64,000 bases of DNA from Paenibacillus_AR sp051594765 (GCF_051594765.1 NZ_JBPPGJ010000001.1:458922-522921); one strand, 5' to 3'. Shown: positions 16,619-26,339, numbered from the stretch's first letter. A program made the numbers and translations. Notes: generated from the sequence alone by a model not told the origin.

Positions 16619-17446
16619 TCACATCCAGATCCATTGATGAAATGCCGAAAGCGAATTGGACAGAATAAAATTCACCAGCACCACGGCAAAAGCGGCCAGG
16701 TTCCATATAGCCAGTTTGTGCCCCGGAGCGCGGGAAGTCAAGTGAAGCACGATATAACCGGTGTAAACCGCCAGAATAATGAGCGAATTCAGCACCTTCA
16801 GATCCGTCAAGTAGACGGTTTCACCCGACAGCACGAGCCAGACGATGCCCAGCGCCAACGCCAATAGCAGCATGGGAGCCGCAACGATCACCGTCCGGTA
16901 GGCATATCCGTCCAGCTTCTCCAGACTGGGCAGACGCTTCATGGATTCGGTCCAATGCTTCTCCTTCAACTGCCGGTGCAGGAACAGGTAGAGGCCGGAT
17001 AAGACGGCGGCCACCACGAAGAGGGCGTAGCTTGCGATAGACAGCGAGATATGGATGAACAGGAGCTCGTCGGACATGTTCCATACCGGATTCACCGGGA
17101 TCATATCCGCCCGGCTGAAGACCTGAAGCGACAGGGCAGCGAAGCCGAATACGTTCACGAAGAACACCAGCATCTGAATCCGGATGAACCGGTTGATGGC
17201 CAGGGTCAGGGTGACGAGTACCCAGGAAAATAAAAAAAACGTCTCCGCCATCGTGAAACTTTGCACGAATTTATGTACGTAGATATGGGCAGAAGCGTAG
17301 GCCGACTGGAGCACCCAGACGAAGAGCAGCAGCCATTCGCCGATCCGGGACGCCCCCCGCTTCTTGCCGAACAGATCGGAGAAATAAAAGAGCAGGCTTA
17401 GCGCATATAAATAGACAATCGCATCGAATAAAAGACTGTATGTCAT
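16619..17446 (-). CDS. hemX: HemX/CcsA-family cytochrome c assembly membrane protein
   Basis: About 275 residues with around eight hydrophobic segments. The conserved CcsA/HemX-like region ADMIPVNPVWNMSDELLFIHISLS includes the His expected to interact with heme. In B. subtilis HemX affects the level of HemA. It lies between hemA (76 bases) and the precorrin-2 dehydrogenase gene (6 bases), as in Bacillus hem operons. Confidence 0.88.
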   Translation of the reverse strand: MTYSLLFDAIVYLYALSLLFYFSDLFGKKRGASRIGEWLLLFVWVLQSAYASAHIYVHKFVQSFTMAETFFLFSWVLVTLTLAINRFIRIQMLVFFVNVFGFAALSLQVFSRADMIPVNPVWNMSDELLFIHISLSIASYALFVVAAVLSGLYLFLHRQLKEKHWTESMKRLPSLEKLDGYAYRTVIVAAPMLLLALALGIVWLVLSGETVYLTDLKVLNSLIILAVYTGYIVLHLTSRAPGHKLAIWNLAAFAVVLVNFILSNSLSAFHQWIWM

Positions 17447-17522
17447 CCTCTCCCACCTCCCGGGCGCATGGGAGCCCTGTATGCGACTTTCCCGTGGATT
17501 TAGAAAAAGGCGGGATTCGCTA

Positions 17523-18920
17523 TCACGAACCCGCCAGCCATTCCGCCGCGTTGAAGCTTATGGCGCCTTGCCGTTCCGGTGCGGCAGCCGTCGAAGCCGC
17601 AGCCTGCTGGACCCGCTCCAGCCATTTGGATTCCTGCTCCTGCTCCAGCAGAATCTCCTCCAAGGCGAACAGCTCCGTGAACATGGAGAGTGCCTGGTCT
17701 CCATGCTTGCCTCCCGCCAGATCCTTGACGCGAAGGATCGGATCCCGCATCATCTGGTTGACGATGCTCTTGGCCAGCTTGCGGATCACCTTCTGCTGCC
17801 TCTCGTCCAAGTCCGGAAGCTTCTTCATCATGCTGTCCATCGTTTCCTCATAGATCCGGTTGGACTTCTCCTGCAGGGCCCGGATGACCGGAGTGACCCC
17901 CAAGGTCTTCAGCCACTGCTCGAACACCTGGATCTCCTCTTGAATGAGCCCTTCGATCTCCTCCGCCACATGGCGGCGCTCGGCCAGATTGGCTTCCACA
18001 ATGGACTCCAGATCATCGATATCGTACAAAAAGACGTTGGACAGCTCGCCGATCCCGGGATCCAGATCCCGCGGCACGGCAATGTCCACCATGAAGAGCG
18101 GACGTCCGCCCTTGCGCCCCTGCAGGGCTAAGCGGACCTGATCCCGCGTCAATACCAGCTCCTGAGAGCCGGTGGAGCTGATCACGATATCCGCCTCGGC
18201 CAGCGCCTCAGACAGGCGCTCGAAGGGATACGCCGTTCCGCGGAACTTCTCCGCCATCTCGATGGCCCGGCCGTGGGTCCGGTTCACTACCATAATCCGG
18301 CTTGCGCCTCCCGCATGGAGATGCTTGGCAGTCAGCTCGCTCATTTTGCCTGCGCCGATCAGGAGCACGCTCTTATCGCGGAAGCTGCCGAAGATCCGCT
18401 TACCCAGCTCTACGGCGGCATAACTGACCGATACCGGATTCTCGCCGATGCCGGTCTCCGAATGGGCGCGCTTCGCCAAGGTCACAGCCATCTTGAACAG
18501 ATTGTTGAACAGCGTTCCCGTCGCTCCGCGGCTCTGAGCCAGCAGGAAGGCATCCCGGATCTGCCCCAGAATCTGAGTCTCGCCCAGCACCATGGAGTCC
18601 AAACCGCTGGTGACGCGGAATAGATGCTCCACGGCCTTTCTCTCTTCATGCACATATAGATATGGCTCGAACTGGTCCCGGCCGATGCCAAACCAGTGCT
18701 CCAGGAATCCCTTGACGAAATGTCCGTTCTTATATTTGCGGTCGAGAACCGCGTAAACCTCCGTACGGTTGCAGGTACCCACGATGACACATTCCAGCAC
18801 GCTCTTGGTATCCTTCAGGAAAGCCAATGCCTCCGGCAGCCGGTCGGACGAGAAGGTGAATTTCTCCCGGATTTCGACAGGAGCTGTACGATGGTTAAGT
18901 CCTACCGCCAAAATATGCAT
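17523..18920 (-). CDS. hemA: Glutamyl-tRNA reductase (HemA)
   Basis: About 465 residues. It reduces glutamyl-tRNA to glutamate-1-semialdehyde with NADPH, the first step of tetrapyrrole synthesis. The N-terminus MHILAVGLNHRTAPVEIREK is canonical, the nucleophilic Cys lies in IVGTCNRTEVYAV, and the NADPH fold is at SVLLIGAGKMSELTAKHL. The ATG at 18920 is chosen because family members start there; an upstream in-frame start at 18962 adds 14 unlikely residues. It leads the operon and is preceded by a promoter with a PerR-like box. Confidence 0.95.
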   Translation of the reverse strand: MHILAVGLNHRTAPVEIREKFTFSSDRLPEALAFLKDTKSVLECVIVGTCNRTEVYAVLDRKYKNGHFVKGFLEHWFGIGRDQFEPYLYVHEERKAVEHLFRVTSGLDSMVLGETQILGQIRDAFLLAQSRGATGTLFNNLFKMAVTLAKRAHSETGIGENPVSVSYAAVELGKRIFGSFRDKSVLLIGAGKMSELTAKHLHAGGASRIMVVNRTHGRAIEMAEKFRGTAYPFERLSEALAEADIVISSTGSQELVLTRDQVRLALQGRKGGRPLFMVDIAVPRDLDPGIGELSNVFLYDIDDLESIVEANLAERRHVAEEIEGLIQEEIQVFEQWLKTLGVTPVIRALQEKSNRIYEETMDSMMKKLPDLDERQQKVIRKLAKSIVNQMMRDPILRVKDLAGGKHGDQALSMFTELFALEEILLEQEQESKWLERVQQAAASTAAAPERQGAISFNAAEWLAGS

Positions 18921-18967
18921 GTGATTGTCACCCGCTTCCCGTTTTAAAGTGATTAATGTCATTTCAC

Positions 18968-18998
18968 ATTATAGCATACTTTTTTAGAATGATTCTCG
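18968..18998 (-). promoter_or_regulatory. hemA promoter with overlapping PerR/Fur-type box
   Basis: On the minus strand TATAAT (18968-18973) is preceded by TGC, giving an extended -10. Upstream, on the plus strand, TTAGAATGATTCTCG (18984-18998) fits the 7-1-7 layout of PerR boxes (TTATAATNATTATAA), with a perfect AGAAT-G-ATTCT core. It covers the -35 position, as a repressor site would. PerR represses the hemA operon in B. subtilis. Confidence 0.6.
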
Positions 18999-19091
18999 TG
19001 AAAAGTTTGAACAAATTTTGAACGAGCATAGTATTCCCCAGCTTTTCCTTTTCTAGCCTGTACAACCTGTGCCGGAACTCGCCCGCTCCGC

Positions 19092-19625
19092 TTATTTCAG
19101 CTTCTTCAGGATCAGAGCTGCCAGCTCCCCGTCTTCTTGTACTAGACGCGATCTTGCTCCTTCCCGGATGCTTCCCCCGTCCATGAGCTTCGCGTACGTC
19201 TCCGCCATGCTCCGGAAGCGCTGCGCCGTCTCCTTCAACAGCTCCGACTCCTCCTGCCGCAGCGTGCGGTCTCCGCCTACTTGAACCCTCATGATCCACT
19301 GAAGAAGGGCATTTACCGATTCCAGCCGGGGCAGGTCACGGTTCCCGACGGCCTGGGACAGACGGTCATGCACGAAGCCGACGGCATAAGCCGACTGCTT
19401 CCACTCGTTCAGCTGCCCCACGGACTTGAGCTGCGCTGCGTCCCCCAGCGTGCTACCCAGAAGCTCCATCTGGAAGTCCGCCACCTGATACAGCAGCTCC
19501 AGCGTATCCTCCTGCTCCGCCCGGGTCCGGTGCCAATCCGCCAGCTGCCACAAGGGCAGGATCAGCATCATACAAGCCACGACGATGACCGCCGCGGCCG
19601 CCCCCCATCTTCCCGATCTCCGCAT
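19092..19625 (-). CDS. Membrane-anchored protein of unknown function
   Basis: About 177 residues if started at the ATG at 19625, which has GGGGAT about nine bases upstream. A single transmembrane segment (AAAAVIVVACMMLILPLWQL) follows a basic N-terminus. The rest is an amphipathic, mostly helical soluble region rich in Leu, Glu, Arg and Gln, probably extracytoplasmic. The shape recalls sensor or four-helix-bundle input domains without an output domain. It lies between engB and the hemA promoter on the same strand. I do not recognise the family. Confidence 0.7.
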   Translation of the reverse strand: MRRSGRWGAAAAVIVVACMMLILPLWQLADWHRTRAEQEDTLELLYQVADFQMELLGSTLGDAAQLKSVGQLNEWKQSAYAVGFVHDRLSQAVGNRDLPRLESVNALLQWIMRVQVGGDRTLRQEESELLKETAQRFRSMAETYAKLMDGGSIREGARSRLVQEDGELAALILKKLK

Positions 19626-19733
19626 ACCCGCTATCCCCTTCCATCCGCAATGCCGATGTCGTCTTGTACCATTGTATGGACGGGGGGCGAAACAAATAAC
19701 CATGGATCGCTCCATGGCTGTCTGGTCAAGCTT

Positions 19734-20432
19734 CTATTCTTCTCCGGAAGGCTCCTCGCCGGACTGCCCGCCGGCAGGCCCGCTCTCCTCGGCAGCCACC
19801 GTCTCTCCCGGTGCACTGGTGCCTGATTCCGCTACCGGCTCGGCGTCCAATCCGGCGTAGCTGCGGATGACCTCCCACAGCTCTTCGCGGCCGATCCCCG
19901 TCTCAGACGAGAATACCACCAGCTTGTCCGAAGGATCGAATTCCAGGTCGTCCTTGATGATCTTCACATGCTTCTGCCACTTGCCCCTCGGCACCTTGTC
20001 CGCCTTGGTCGTGACCACACAGACGGTCAAGCCGATGTGCTTGGCCCAAGTGTACATGTTGATGTCGTCTGCCGTCGGGGGATGGCGCAGATCGATCAGA
20101 TGGATCAACAGCTTGAGCGGCTCCCGGTGTGTCAGGTACCCCTCGATGAACTTGCCCCACTCGGCCCGCTTGGTCTTTGCCACCTTGGCATACCCGTACC
20201 CCGGAAGATCGACGAAATAAAGCCGGTCATTAATGCGGTAATAGTTCAGGGTTTGAGTCTTGCCGGGCTGGGAGCTGGTCCGGGCCAGGTTTCTGCGTTG
20301 GATCATCTTATTGATGAGTGAGCTCTTGCCCACGTTGGAACGCCCTGCCAGAGCGATCTCCGGCAGAGCGTCCTCGGGATATTGCGCCGGACTGACGGCG
20401 CTGATGATGAATTCGGCGCTAAGAATCTTCAA
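19734..20432 (-). CDS. engB: Ribosome biogenesis GTPase EngB (YsxC/YihA)
   Basis: About 232 residues. All G motifs are visible: G1 GRSNVGKSS, G3 DLPGYGYAK, G4 TTKADK, and the FSSETG G5. EngB is an essential GTPase of 50S subunit assembly. The ATG overlaps the lonA stop by four bases, as in the B. subtilis lonA-ysxC order. The last about 35 residues are an added acidic Gly/Glu/Ser tail not needed for the fold. Confidence 0.95.
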   Translation of the reverse strand: MKILSAEFIISAVSPAQYPEDALPEIALAGRSNVGKSSLINKMIQRRNLARTSSQPGKTQTLNYYRINDRLYFVDLPGYGYAKVAKTKRAEWGKFIEGYLTHREPLKLLIHLIDLRHPPTADDINMYTWAKHIGLTVCVVTTKADKVPRGKWQKHVKIIKDDLEFDPSDKLVVFSSETGIGREELWEVIRSYAGLDAEPVAESGTSAPGETVAAEESGPAGGQSGEEPSGEE

Positions 20433-22771
20433 ATGCTTCCTACCTCCACGGGTTTCACAAGAGCATGCTCCAGCACTTCATCCATATGGCTGACCGGTAT
20501 GAAGGTCATGTCCTTCCGGACACTCTCCGGAATTTCCTCCAGGTCCTTCTCGTTGTCCTTCGGCAGAAGCACAGTCCGAATGCCGGCACGGTGGGCAGCC
20601 AAGGACTTCTCCTTCAAGCCACCGATGGGCAGGACGCGGCCTCGGAGCGTAATCTCTCCGGTCATGGCCACATGCCGGGAAACCGGAATGTTGGTCAAGG
20701 CGGAGATTAACGCCGTAGCCATCGTAATGCCTGCGGACGGTCCGTCCTTCGGAATGGCGCCTTCGGGAATATGGATGTGTATGTCGTTCTTTTCATGGAA
20801 ATCTTCAGGAATCTTCAACTCATGGACTCTGGATCGGGTATAGCTGAAGGCGGCCTGCGCCGATTCCTTCATCACGTCGCCCAGCTTGCCGGTTAAGGTC
20901 AGCTTGCCGTTGCCCGGCATAACGGTCACCTCGATGACCAGCGTATCCCCTCCGACCTCCGTCCAGGCCAGACCGGTTACGGCGCCAACCTGATCCTTCT
21001 GCTCGGCCATACCGTAGCGGAACTTGGCGGGCCCCAGGTAGTCCTTCAGGGTTTCCTTCGTAATGACAACCTTCTTCTCCGGCTCGGAGACGATCTCCTT
21101 CGCCGCCTTCCGGCACAGGCTCGCCATCTGCTGCTCCAGGTTCCGGACCCCGGATTCCCGGGTATATTCGCGGACTACCGCCAGCAAGGTTTCCTCGCCG
21201 ATCTGCAGCTGTTCCTCCTCCAGGCCGTGGTCCTTCTTCTGCTTCGGAAGCAGGTACCGCTCGGCGATCTTCAGCTTCTCGATCTCCGTGTATCCGGGGA
21301 TATAGAGCATCTCCATCCGGTCCAGCAGGGGCCGCGGAATGTTGTGGGCTGCGTTGGCGGTGGTGATGAACATGACCTTCGAGAGGTCGAAGGGCATCTC
21401 GATGAAGTGGTCGCTGAACGTATTGTTCTGCTCCGGATCCAGAACCTCCAAGAGTGCTGCGGCCGGGTCGCCGCGGAAGTCCATGGCCATCTTGTCGATC
21501 TCGTCCAAGAGGAACACGGGGTTCATGGTGCCCGCCGTCTTCATCCCCTGGATCACCCGTCCGGGCATGGCGCCGACGTAGGTCCGCCGGTGACCGCGGA
21601 TCTCGGCCTCATCCCGCACGCCGCCCAGCGAGATCCGGACGAACTGGCGTCCCATGGACCGGGCGATGGACCGGGCGATGGACGTCTTGCCGACCCCCGG
21701 AGGCCCGACGAGACAGAGAATGGGACCCTTCAGCTTCTTCACCAGCTTCTGGACGGCCAAGTACTCCAGGACCCGCTCCTTCGGCTTCTCCAAGCCGTAG
21801 TGCTCATCGTTCAGGATCTCCTCGGCCTTGTTGATGTCGAGATCATCCTCGGTCAGCTTGCCCCACGGCAGGCTGAGCAGCCAATCGATGTAATTGCGGA
21901 TGACGCTGCCCTCGGCGGAGGCCGCGGGCATCTTCTCGAGGCGGTCGATCTCCTTCTCGATCTTCTCCTTGACCTTCTCCGGCACCTCGGTCTTGGCCAG
22001 CTGGTTGCGAAGCTCTTCCACTTCTCCGGCACGGCCTTCCTTCTCTCCGAGCTCCTTCTGGATGGCCTTCATCTGCTCGCGCAGATAGTATTCCTTCTGG
22101 GTCTTCTCCATCTGCTTCTTGACGCGCTGGCTGATCTTGCGTTCCAGCTCCAGAACCTCGCGCTCGTTGTTCAGGATGTCGAGCAGCTTCTCCAGACGCT
22201 CGCGAACGTCGATGGTTTCGAGAATCTCCTGCTTATCCTTTATCTTAAGGGATAGATGACTGCAGATTACATCCGCCAGCCGGCCCGGCTCGTCGATATC
22301 CGACACGGCGGCCAGCGTCTCCGGCGTCACTTTCTTAGACAAATTAATGTAATGCTCGAACTGGCTCAAGACGGTACGCATCAGCGCGTCGATCTCCGGG
22401 TCCTCGGGCTCCTGCTCCGGGAGCTCGCGGATCATGACCTCGTAATACTCCTCGTTGGTCAGGAATTCGGTAATCTCCGCCCGGATGACGCCCTCCACCA
22501 GGACGCGGATCGTTCCGTTCGGCAGCTTCAGCATCTGTCTGACTCGGGAAACGGTACCCACCCGGTAAATATCTTCCGTCGTCGGCTCTTCAATATTGAT
22601 CTCGGATTGGGAGCACAAGAGGATCAGGCTGTCGTCCACCATGGACTTCTCCAGCGCTTTCACCGACTTCTCCCGACCCACATCCAAATGCAGCACCATG
22701 CTGGGATATACGAGCAGCCCCCTTAAGGGTAACAGCGGAATCTTCCGGACCTTGCCTTTGTTCGGGCCCAT
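20429..22771 (-). CDS. lonA: ATP-dependent protease LonA
   Basis: 780 residues, full length. The N-terminal LAN domain starts IPLLPLRGLLVYPSMVLHL. The AAA+ domain has Walker A GPPGVGKTS and Walker B VFLLDEIDKM. The C-terminal protease holds the catalytic Ser in PKDGPSAGITMATAL and the Lys about 40 residues later. It degrades misfolded and some regulatory proteins in the cytoplasm. GGAGGTG precedes the ATG. A promoter is visible upstream (22814-22843). Confidence 0.97.
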   Translation of the reverse strand: MGPNKGKVRKIPLLPLRGLLVYPSMVLHLDVGREKSVKALEKSMVDDSLILLCSQSEINIEEPTTEDIYRVGTVSRVRQMLKLPNGTIRVLVEGVIRAEITEFLTNEEYYEVMIRELPEQEPEDPEIDALMRTVLSQFEHYINLSKKVTPETLAAVSDIDEPGRLADVICSHLSLKIKDKQEILETIDVRERLEKLLDILNNEREVLELERKISQRVKKQMEKTQKEYYLREQMKAIQKELGEKEGRAGEVEELRNQLAKTEVPEKVKEKIEKEIDRLEKMPAASAEGSVIRNYIDWLLSLPWGKLTEDDLDINKAEEILNDEHYGLEKPKERVLEYLAVQKLVKKLKGPILCLVGPPGVGKTSIARSIARSMGRQFVRISLGGVRDEAEIRGHRRTYVGAMPGRVIQGMKTAGTMNPVFLLDEIDKMAMDFRGDPAAALLEVLDPEQNNTFSDHFIEMPFDLSKVMFITTANAAHNIPRPLLDRMEMLYIPGYTEIEKLKIAERYLLPKQKKDHGLEEEQLQIGEETLLAVVREYTRESGVRNLEQQMASLCRKAAKEIVSEPEKKVVITKETLKDYLGPAKFRYGMAEQKDQVGAVTGLAWTEVGGDTLVIEVTVMPGNGKLTLTGKLGDVMKESAQAAFSYTRSRVHELKIPEDFHEKNDIHIHIPEGAIPKDGPSAGITMATALISALTNIPVSRHVAMTGEITLRGRVLPIGGLKEKSLAAHRAGIRTVLLPKDNEKDLEEIPESVRKDMTFIPVSHMDEVLEHALVKPVEVGSI

Positions 22772-22813
22772 CCTGACAGCACCTCCAATGATCTGCTAAC
22801 GAACTGTGAACCC

Positions 22814-22843
22814 ATTGTATCAAACATTGTTGGGAAACACCAA
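22814..22843 (-). promoter_or_regulatory. lonA promoter
   Basis: Minus strand TTGGTG, 18 bases, TACAAT: a good vegetative promoter 43 bases before the lonA start. No CtsR or CIRCE operator is evident around it. Confidence 0.6.
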
Positions 22844-22901
22844 TGATGGGGGCCTCGCCCCCCTGTGCCCCTCGTCTTCCGCAAGCCCCTCCAGACAGAG
22901 G

Positions 22902-22950
22902 AAAGCCGGACCTCGGCTTACGGTGACCCCGCGGCTTATTGTCCGGCTTT
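22902..22950 (-). terminator. Probable lonB terminator
   Basis: AAAGCCGGAC and GTCCGGCTTT form a perfect ten-base stem with a structured loop, ten bases after the lonB stop. The T-run is short, so strength is uncertain. Confidence 0.5.
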
Positions 22951-22960
22951 CGCTTGCTTA

Positions 22961-24676
22961 TTATCCGTTCTGCCCCTCCGGTCCTGCGTGGAACAGCGGC
23001 GCGGGGGAAGCGGTCAGCATCTCAGCGCCCGCGATGGAGGGCACCGGTGCCGACTCCTGCACCCGGACTCCAAGCGCCTCCTGAAGCACCTCTTGGATCG
23101 TATCCATAGGCACCACACGCAAACCCTGCAGACCTGCGAACAGATCCTGATAGTTCTCCCGCGGCACCAGCACCTTCACCGCTCCCGCCTGGAAGGCGGC
23201 CTCCACCTTGGCCACCACGCCTCCAACCGGCTTCACCCTGCCGTGGATGCTGACCTCGCCCGTCATGGCCAGCCGGTTGTCCACCGGAATCTGGAGGATG
23301 GCCGATACGATGGCCGTAGCCATGGAGATTCCGGCAGAGGGTCCGTCGATGGGCACCCCGCCCGGGAAATTGATGTGGAGATCGAAGTCCTGCGGCCGGA
23401 AGCCCAGACTCTTCAGAACCGTCAGCACATTCTCCACGGAGCCCCGGGCCATGCTCTTGCGGCGGAGCGTCCGGGAGCCTCCGCCCATCTCCTCTTCATC
23501 CACCACACCCGTGATGGTGAAGCTGCCCTTGCCTTCGACGGCTGGAATGGCGGATACCTCAATTTCCAGCAGCGTTCCGAGATTGGGACCGTATACGGCA
23601 AGTCCGTTGACGAAGCCCACCTTGGGCTCCGGCGGCACCTTCTTCTCCGGCCGCGGCGGAATCTGGCTGCTGTTCACCACCCATTCCACATCAGCCGCAC
23701 TGATATCATTGCGGTTGTCCGTCATGGCAAGACCCACGGCCAATTGGATCACGTTGACCGCTTCACGGCCGTTGGTGGCGTATTTCTTCACGACCTCGAT
23801 GGCCCGCGGATTCTCCGGGTAGCCGATCTTCTTCAGCGCTCCTGAGGCGATCTGACCGATCTCATCCGGCAGAAGCGGCCGGAAGAAGATCTCCATACAC
23901 CTAGAGCGGATCGCCGGCGGAATCTCCTGCGGCGTCCGGGTGGTGGCGCCGACCAGCCGGAAATCGGCAGGAAGGCCGTTCTGGAAGATATCATGGATAT
24001 AGCTCGGGATCCCCATGTCCTCTGAATTGTAGTAGGCCGACTCAAGGAACACCTTGCGGTCCTCCAGCACCTTCAGCAGCTTGTTCAGCTGGGTAGGGTG
24101 AAGCTCCCCGATCTCGTCGATGAACAGAATGCCGCCGTGGGCCTTGGTCACCGCACCGGGCTTGGGCTGGGGGATCCCCGCCACACCCATGGCACCTGCC
24201 CCCTGGTAGATGGGATCGTGAACCGAGCCGATCAAGGGATCCGCGATGCCGCGCTCGTCGAACCGGGCGGTGGTCGCATCGATCTCCGTAAACTTGGCAT
24301 CTTGGCGGAAGGGAGAGGCCGGGTTCTTCTTGGCTTCCTCCAGCACGACCCGTGCGGCTGCCGTCTTGCCAACGCCGGGAGGACCATAGATGATGACATG
24401 CTGCGGATTCGGTCCGCATAAGGCCGCCTTCAACGCCTTCAGCCCTTCCTTCTGCCCGACGATGTCCTGCATGGATGTCGGCCGCGTTTTTTCGGACAGC
24501 GGCTTGGTCAGAGAGATGGAACGAAGCTTCCGCAGCTTATCCAGCTCCTTGCGGGACTCCTTGTCAACGGCGGTCCGGTTGCTCTGCTGGTTGCGGAGCA
24601 GATTCCAGAAGTAGAGGCCGATTACCACGGCGAAAAACAGCTGAACAAACATCAATATTACGGTTAATGTCATACC
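22961..24676 (-). CDS. lonB: ATP-dependent protease LonB
   Basis: About 571 residues. An N-terminal membrane segment (VQLFFAVVIGLYFWNLL) is typical of LonB, followed by an AAA+ domain (CGPNPQHVIIYGPPGVGKTAAAR) and a protease domain with IDGPSAGISMATAI. In B. subtilis LonB is a forespore protease made under sigma F. The ATG at 24676 is preceded by GGAGGG at six bases; the ATG at 24694 lacks a good site. I did not find a convincing sigma F promoter. Confidence 0.93.
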   Translation of the reverse strand, partial: GMTLTVILMFVQLFFAVVIGLYFWNLLRNQQSNRTAVDKESRKELDKLRKLRSISLTKPLSEKTRPTSMQDIVGQKEGLKALKAALCGPNPQHVIIYGPPGVGKTAAARVVLEEAKKNPASPFRQDAKFTEIDATTARFDERGIADPLIGSVHDPIYQGAGAMGVAGIPQPKPGAVTKAHGGILFIDEIGELHPTQLNKLLKVLEDRKVFLESAYYNSEDMGIPSYIHDIFQNGLPADFRLVGATTRTPQEIPPAIRSRCMEIFFRPLLPDEIGQIASGALKKIGYPENPRAIEVVKKYATNGREAVNVIQLAVGLAMTDNRNDISAADVEWVVNSSQIPPRPEKKVPPEPKVGFVNGLAVYGPNLGTLLEIEVSAIPAVEGKGSFTITGVVDEEEMGGGSRTLRRKSMARGSVENVLTVLKSLGFRPQDFDLHINFPGGVPIDGPSAGISMATAIVSAILQIPVDNRLAMTGEVSIHGRVKPVGGVVAKVEAAFQAGAVKVLVPRENYQDLFAGLQGLRVVPMDTIQEVLQEALGVRVQESAPVPSIAGAEMLTASPAPLFHAGPEGQNG

Positions 24677-24830
24677 CATCCCTCCGGTATTCATGGCTCA
24701 TACAGGTAGTATTGCCTCCGGGGTGGAACACTAACCGCGACGCTCCCGTTTTTTACCGGAAAATGTATGAATCGCCGGCTGCAGACGCAGAATATATCGG
24801 TGATCACCCTAACCATCAAGGAGGAACCAC

Positions 24831-25526
24831 ATGCTGACGAGACGGATGGGAGCCCTGCTGCTGGCCTTCGGGTTATTGGCCGGTTCTCAAGCCTCTGCCG
24901 CCATACCCTCGACGCCCCGGACGGACATCGTCATTGATGTCGGACACGGAGGCATCGACGGAGGGACGTCCTATGGCAAGATTCTGGAGAAGGACATCAA
25001 TCTGGCCGTAGGCAAGGAGCTCTTCCCCCTGTTAGGCAAAAAAAGAATCCTGACCGGCATCACCCGGATGTCCGACTATGCGCTGAGCGATGACCGGGTG
25101 TCCAAGGGCAGCCGGCACCGGAGAGACCTGGCCCAGCGGGTGGAGATCGCCAACCGGCTCGCCCCCTCCATCTTCATAAGCCTGCATGTCAACTGGACGA
25201 GCAGCAAGGCCAAGTCCGGTCCCTTGGTCATCTACCGCAAGGGTCATGAGCCCAGCAAGCAGGTGGCCACCCGGCTCCAAGCTTCCTTAAATAAGCTGTA
25301 CGGCGTCGAAACCAAGCCGGAGCCCGGGAAGAAGTATTATCTGCTCAAGCACACGAAGATGCCTGCGGTGATCATCGAGATGGGCTACATGTCCAACAGC
25401 ACGGACCGGGCGCTGCTGACAGACCCCGGCTTTCAGAAGCGCCTGGCTGCTGCCATCGCCCAAGCGCTGGAGACCTCCCTGAAGGAGGACCACGTGGCCC
25501 ACCACCCCACCTCCCGCAGGAAATAG
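24831..25526 (+). CDS. cwlD: CwlD-like N-acetylmuramoyl-L-alanine amidase
   Basis: About 231 residues with an N-terminal signal sequence (LLLAFGLLAGSQASA). Amidase_3 zinc and catalytic motifs are complete: DVGHGGIDGG, ILEKDINLA, SLHVNW, and VIIEMGYMSN. Length and the EKDI motif match CwlD, which with a deacetylase makes muramic-delta-lactam in spore cortex so that germination enzymes can act. AAGGAGGAAC precedes the ATG. It converges on a deacetylase-like gene with a gap of only six bases and no clear terminator between them. Confidence 0.8.
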   Translation: MLTRRMGALLLAFGLLAGSQASAAIPSTPRTDIVIDVGHGGIDGGTSYGKILEKDINLAVGKELFPLLGKKRILTGITRMSDYALSDDRVSKGSRHRRDLAQRVEIANRLAPSIFISLHVNWTSSKAKSGPLVIYRKGHEPSKQVATRLQASLNKLYGVETKPEPGKKYYLLKHTKMPAVIIEMGYMSNSTDRALLTDPGFQKRLAAAIAQALETSLKEDHVAHHPTSRRK

Positions 25527-25532
25527 AGCGGT

Positions 25533-26339
25533 CTACTGCACCAGCGACGACACCGGCACAAATTCCACACGGTCCTTCAGATCTGGAAGAGATTTCTTCA
25601 GGACGAAGGCCGTTTTTTTGCCCGGAGGACCCACATGTCCGATGGCAATACAGACGTCGCGCTTGTCGACAAGTGTCTTGAACCGCTTCATCTGCTTGTT
25701 GATGTGCTCGAAGGTGTACACTTCATCGAAGAACAGCTGGTTGGACACGGTCTTGACGCCCAGCTCGGCGCACAGCTTGCCGATCACGCTTTTGCCGCTG
25801 GTCCGGCTGTCGAGGAAGTACAGATTCCTCTCCTTGCATACTTCGAGCACAATGCGCATGACGCGGGGATCGGCGGTCGCCTTGGACCCCATATGATTGT
25901 TCATGCCTACCGCATAAGGAACATCCTCCACGGCGGCGATGACCCGCCTGCGGATCTCGTCGTCCGGCAGGTCGGTGGTAATGGCTCCCGGACCCAGCCA
26001 GCTCCTCTTGCCCTTCACCGGCTCCATCGGCATATGGATGATCACGTCCACTCCATGGCTGTGGGCCAGCTCCGCATCCTGCTTGGTGGTGGGGAGGAAC
26101 GGCATCACCGCCGCCGTAAAGGGCACCGGCAGCTCCATCATATCCTCCGTCCCCTGCATCTTGTTCCCGAAATCGTCGATGACGATGGCGGCCTTCTTGC
26201 GCGGGGTCTCCTGGCGGAACGGAGGATCCTCCGTGACTGCAGGAGCCTCCGCCAACACCGGACCGGCACCACCTGTTATGCCGGCCAGCAGCATCCACGC
26301 GGCGATCCCGAGGCCCAACCCTATCTTGCGTACGGACAT
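25533..26339 (-). CDS. Divergent polysaccharide deacetylase family protein (YibQ type)
   Basis: 268 residues with a signal peptide (GLGLGIAAWMLLAGITGGAG). The core reads KKAAIVIDDFGNKMQGTEDM, DVIIHMPMEP, GMNNHMGSKAT and CIAIGHVGPPG, which match the divergent polysaccharide deacetylase family (NodB-like fold). The Asp-Asp pair and two His residues could bind metal. It is exported, so peptidoglycan or another wall glycan is the likely substrate, but activity in this family is not established. It converges on the cwlD-like gene. Confidence 0.85.
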   Translation of the reverse strand: MSVRKIGLGLGIAAWMLLAGITGGAGPVLAEAPAVTEDPPFRQETPRKKAAIVIDDFGNKMQGTEDMMELPVPFTAAVMPFLPTTKQDAELAHSHGVDVIIHMPMEPVKGKRSWLGPGAITTDLPDDEIRRRVIAAVEDVPYAVGMNNHMGSKATADPRVMRIVLEVCKERNLYFLDSRTSGKSVIGKLCAELGVKTVSNQLFFDEVYTFEHINKQMKRFKTLVDKRDVCIAIGHVGPPGKKTAFVLKKSLPDLKDRVEFVPVSSLVQ

